DNA from: CAYFKJ01 sp964343605
GTDB lineage: Bacteria > Pseudomonadota > Alphaproteobacteria > UBA2966
Assembly (NCBI GenBank): GCA_964343605.1
Contig: CAYFKJ010000008.1
Coordinates: 99,502-163,501, forward strand
DNA length: 64,000 nucleotides
Reading direction: 5' to 3'
Shown: in pieces, positions 63,062-64,000 of the stretch
Numbering within the stretch: the first letter of the stretch is position 1
Layout of the letters: every line of letters starts with the position of its first letter
Position numbers and translations under genes: made by a program
Notes under the pieces: model-generated
Databases searched by the model: none
What the model saw: only the letters and a program-made list of their open reading frames with translations
Told to the model about the DNA's origin: nothing

Positions 63062-63546
63062 GATTGCACCTCATCGTTCAGGGAAAGTTGGTAGGAGGCT
63101 TTGCCGACACGCACGGTCCTTGCGCCCTCAAACGCCGAGCGGATATGGCTCGGCCAAGCGGCGTATTTGCGTTCGGAAACCTTGATGGTGATGTCGACGT
63201 ATTCAGCCGGGTCATCGCCCTCGGCCTTCATGCGCTCAACAAGCTGAGAAAGCTGGGATTGGTCCCAGGCGACCTTTTTGGGAAGATCGGCAACGACCTG
63301 CGCCAGACCTTCATTGAAGCGAACCGTACCCGTGTCTTTGCCGAGGGCTGCGCGGGCTTCTCTCGCCTGAAGGGAAAAACGGCACTCAAGAGCACTGTCG
63401 AACCGATCCTTCATCAGCTTTGTGATGGTGAGCCGTTCGGCGATTTCACCTTGCAATGCGATCAGCTGTTCGACCGGCAGAGAGGCAATGTCCGCCACCT
63501 CCATGGCGCTCAGGTCATCTATTTGAATGCGGTTGGGGATATTCAT
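63058..63546 (-). CDS. hypothetical phage early protein, 162 residues
   Basis: 162 residues from ATG 63546 (MNIPNRIQIDDLSAMEVAD). A longer frame would overlap the regulator gene. Helical first half (SLPVEQLIALQGEIAERL), with AQVVADLPKKVAWDQSQLSQL in the middle and basic WPSHIRSAFEGARTVRVGKAS near the end. Resembles unnamed proteins in front of phage recombination genes. Function unknown. Confidence 0.65.
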   Translation of the reverse strand: MNIPNRIQIDDLSAMEVADIASLPVEQLIALQGEIAERLTITKLMKDRFDSALECRFSLQAREARAALGKDTGTVRFNEGLAQVVADLPKKVAWDQSQLSQLVERMKAEGDDPAEYVDITIKVSERKYAAWPSHIRSAFEGARTVRVGKASYQLSLNDEVQS

Positions 63547-63556
63547 GGCGGCCCCC

Positions 63557-63766
63557 TTACGCATAGAGATCGTTCGGGGTTTCGGTGGTGCTTTTGCAGA
63601 GGTTGTCTGCTTCAAAAGCTTCCACGTCTTCGAGACGGTAGACGACCCGTCCACCGATTTTGAGATAGGTTGGCCCTTCACCGGTCCACCGCCAGCGCTC
63701 AAGCGTGCGCTCGCTGATATTCCAACGATCGGCCAATTCGATCTGATTGAGATGTTTAATAGCCAT
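63557..63766 (-). CDS. AlpA/excisionase-like HTH protein
   Basis: A 69-residue protein. HLNQIELADRWNISERTLERWRW and GPTYLKIGGRVVYRLEDVEAF form the HTH_17/MerR-like winged helix of AlpA/Xis-type regulators. Such proteins control excision or early phage transcription. It heads the visible minus-strand early operon; no integrase is in the window. Confidence 0.8.
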   Translation of the reverse strand: MAIKHLNQIELADRWNISERTLERWRWTGEGPTYLKIGGRVVYRLEDVEAFEADNLCKSTTETPNDLYA

Positions 63767-63884
63767 GGAGTCCTCCTTGGGGGCTGTTCGAAAACCTAGG
63801 AGGAGAATGGCGGTTGTGGGGGGAGGAGCTGGGGAGGCGGAAGGTAAGGCAGAAGGTAGGGATCACCTTTTCGATGCCGGAAAC

Positions 63885-63911
63885 GAAAAAAGCCGCCCCA
63901 ATGGGACGGCT
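63885..63911 (-). terminator. intrinsic terminator at the right edge
   Basis: Minus-strand AGCCGTCCC, a short loop and GGGCGGCT (one mismatch) followed by TTTTTTCG. It would end transcription from a gene entering from the right edge, isolating it from the AlpA-like operon. Confidence 0.7.
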
Positions 63912-63940
63912 CATGGATGATTTAAAAGACTTTCAACGGA

Positions 63941-64000
63941 TCAGATATAGGACTCTTCAAGCTCAATTTCGGGCTCGGGTTTACCAGTCCATGTAAAACG
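63941..64000 (-). CDS. C-terminal end of an unidentified gene (partial)
   Basis: Nineteen codons ending in TGA at 63941-63943, reading RFTWTGKPEPEIELEESYI. The start lies beyond the right edge. A terminator 30 bases downstream supports it as a real gene end. Too short to assign. Confidence 0.5.
   Translation of the reverse strand, partial: RFTWTGKPEPEIELEESYI

Noticed and set aside
1..64000. CRISPR arrays, tRNA or rRNA genes and insertion sequences
   Set aside because: Reading through the gaps I saw no spaced repeats, no cloverleaf-like sequence and no transposase.

Overview
The window looks like the chromosome of a GC-rich alphaproteobacterium (Rhodospirillales-like is my best guess, from protein style and prophage type; I see no rRNA or tRNA to confirm it). 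It has three blocks: host metabolic genes (1-22.6 kb), an AT-richer four-gene nuclease/methylase/helicase operon (22.9-30.9 kb), and most of a lambda-like siphovirus prophage (31.0-64.0 kb) whose right end, with any integrase, lies outside the window.

Host block. Minus-strand genes at 1-7.0 kb form a 2-aminoethylphosphonate-type cluster: phosphonoacetaldehyde hydrolase, a class III PLP enzyme, part of an FAD-dependent amine oxidoreductase, and an ABC importer (binding protein, ATPase, fused permease). No class V PhnW transaminase is visible, so a PbfA-like route to phosphonoacetaldehyde is plausible. Next come a class I glutamine amidotransferase, a HAD hydrolase, a Na/Pi cotransporter, and a DeoR regulator divergent from a glutamine synthetase-like ligase. 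An iron(III) importer operon (fbpABC-like) follows, ending in a bacteriohemerythrin and preceded by a Fur-box-like sequence. The block closes with an AtuA-like protein, a nitrilase-family amidase, an SDR, an enoyl-CoA hydratase and a 61-residue protein with its own terminator.

Defence-like island. One compact plus-strand operon encodes a DUF1156/COG1743-type adenine methylase, an unrecognised 171-residue protein, a SNF2-type helicase and a TM0106-type Cas4-like/RNase H-like nuclease. Methylase, helicase and nuclease together suggest a restriction-like anti-phage system. I cannot match this exact set to a named system. It ends 28 bases from the prophage lysis genes, so it could be prophage cargo or a neighbouring island.

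Prophage. Nearly all genes are on the minus strand, so the late operon reads from small terminase (51.8 kb) leftwards: terminase, gpW-like joiner, portal, a fused protease/major capsid gene, decoration, head-tail joining, tail tube, a G/GT chaperone pair with a clear A_AAA_AAC minus-1 slippery site, tape measure, a fibre cassette closed by its own terminator, tail-tip proteins, endolysin and holin. The early region (52.6-63.8 kb) carries a ParB-methyltransferase fusion, a RuvC-like resolvase, a TOPRIM primase/ATPase, a Cas4-like nuclease, a DEAD helicase, a Sak4-like ATPase and an AlpA/excisionase-like regulator. Two small plus-strand genes (51.9-52.6 kb) lie between the late and early blocks.
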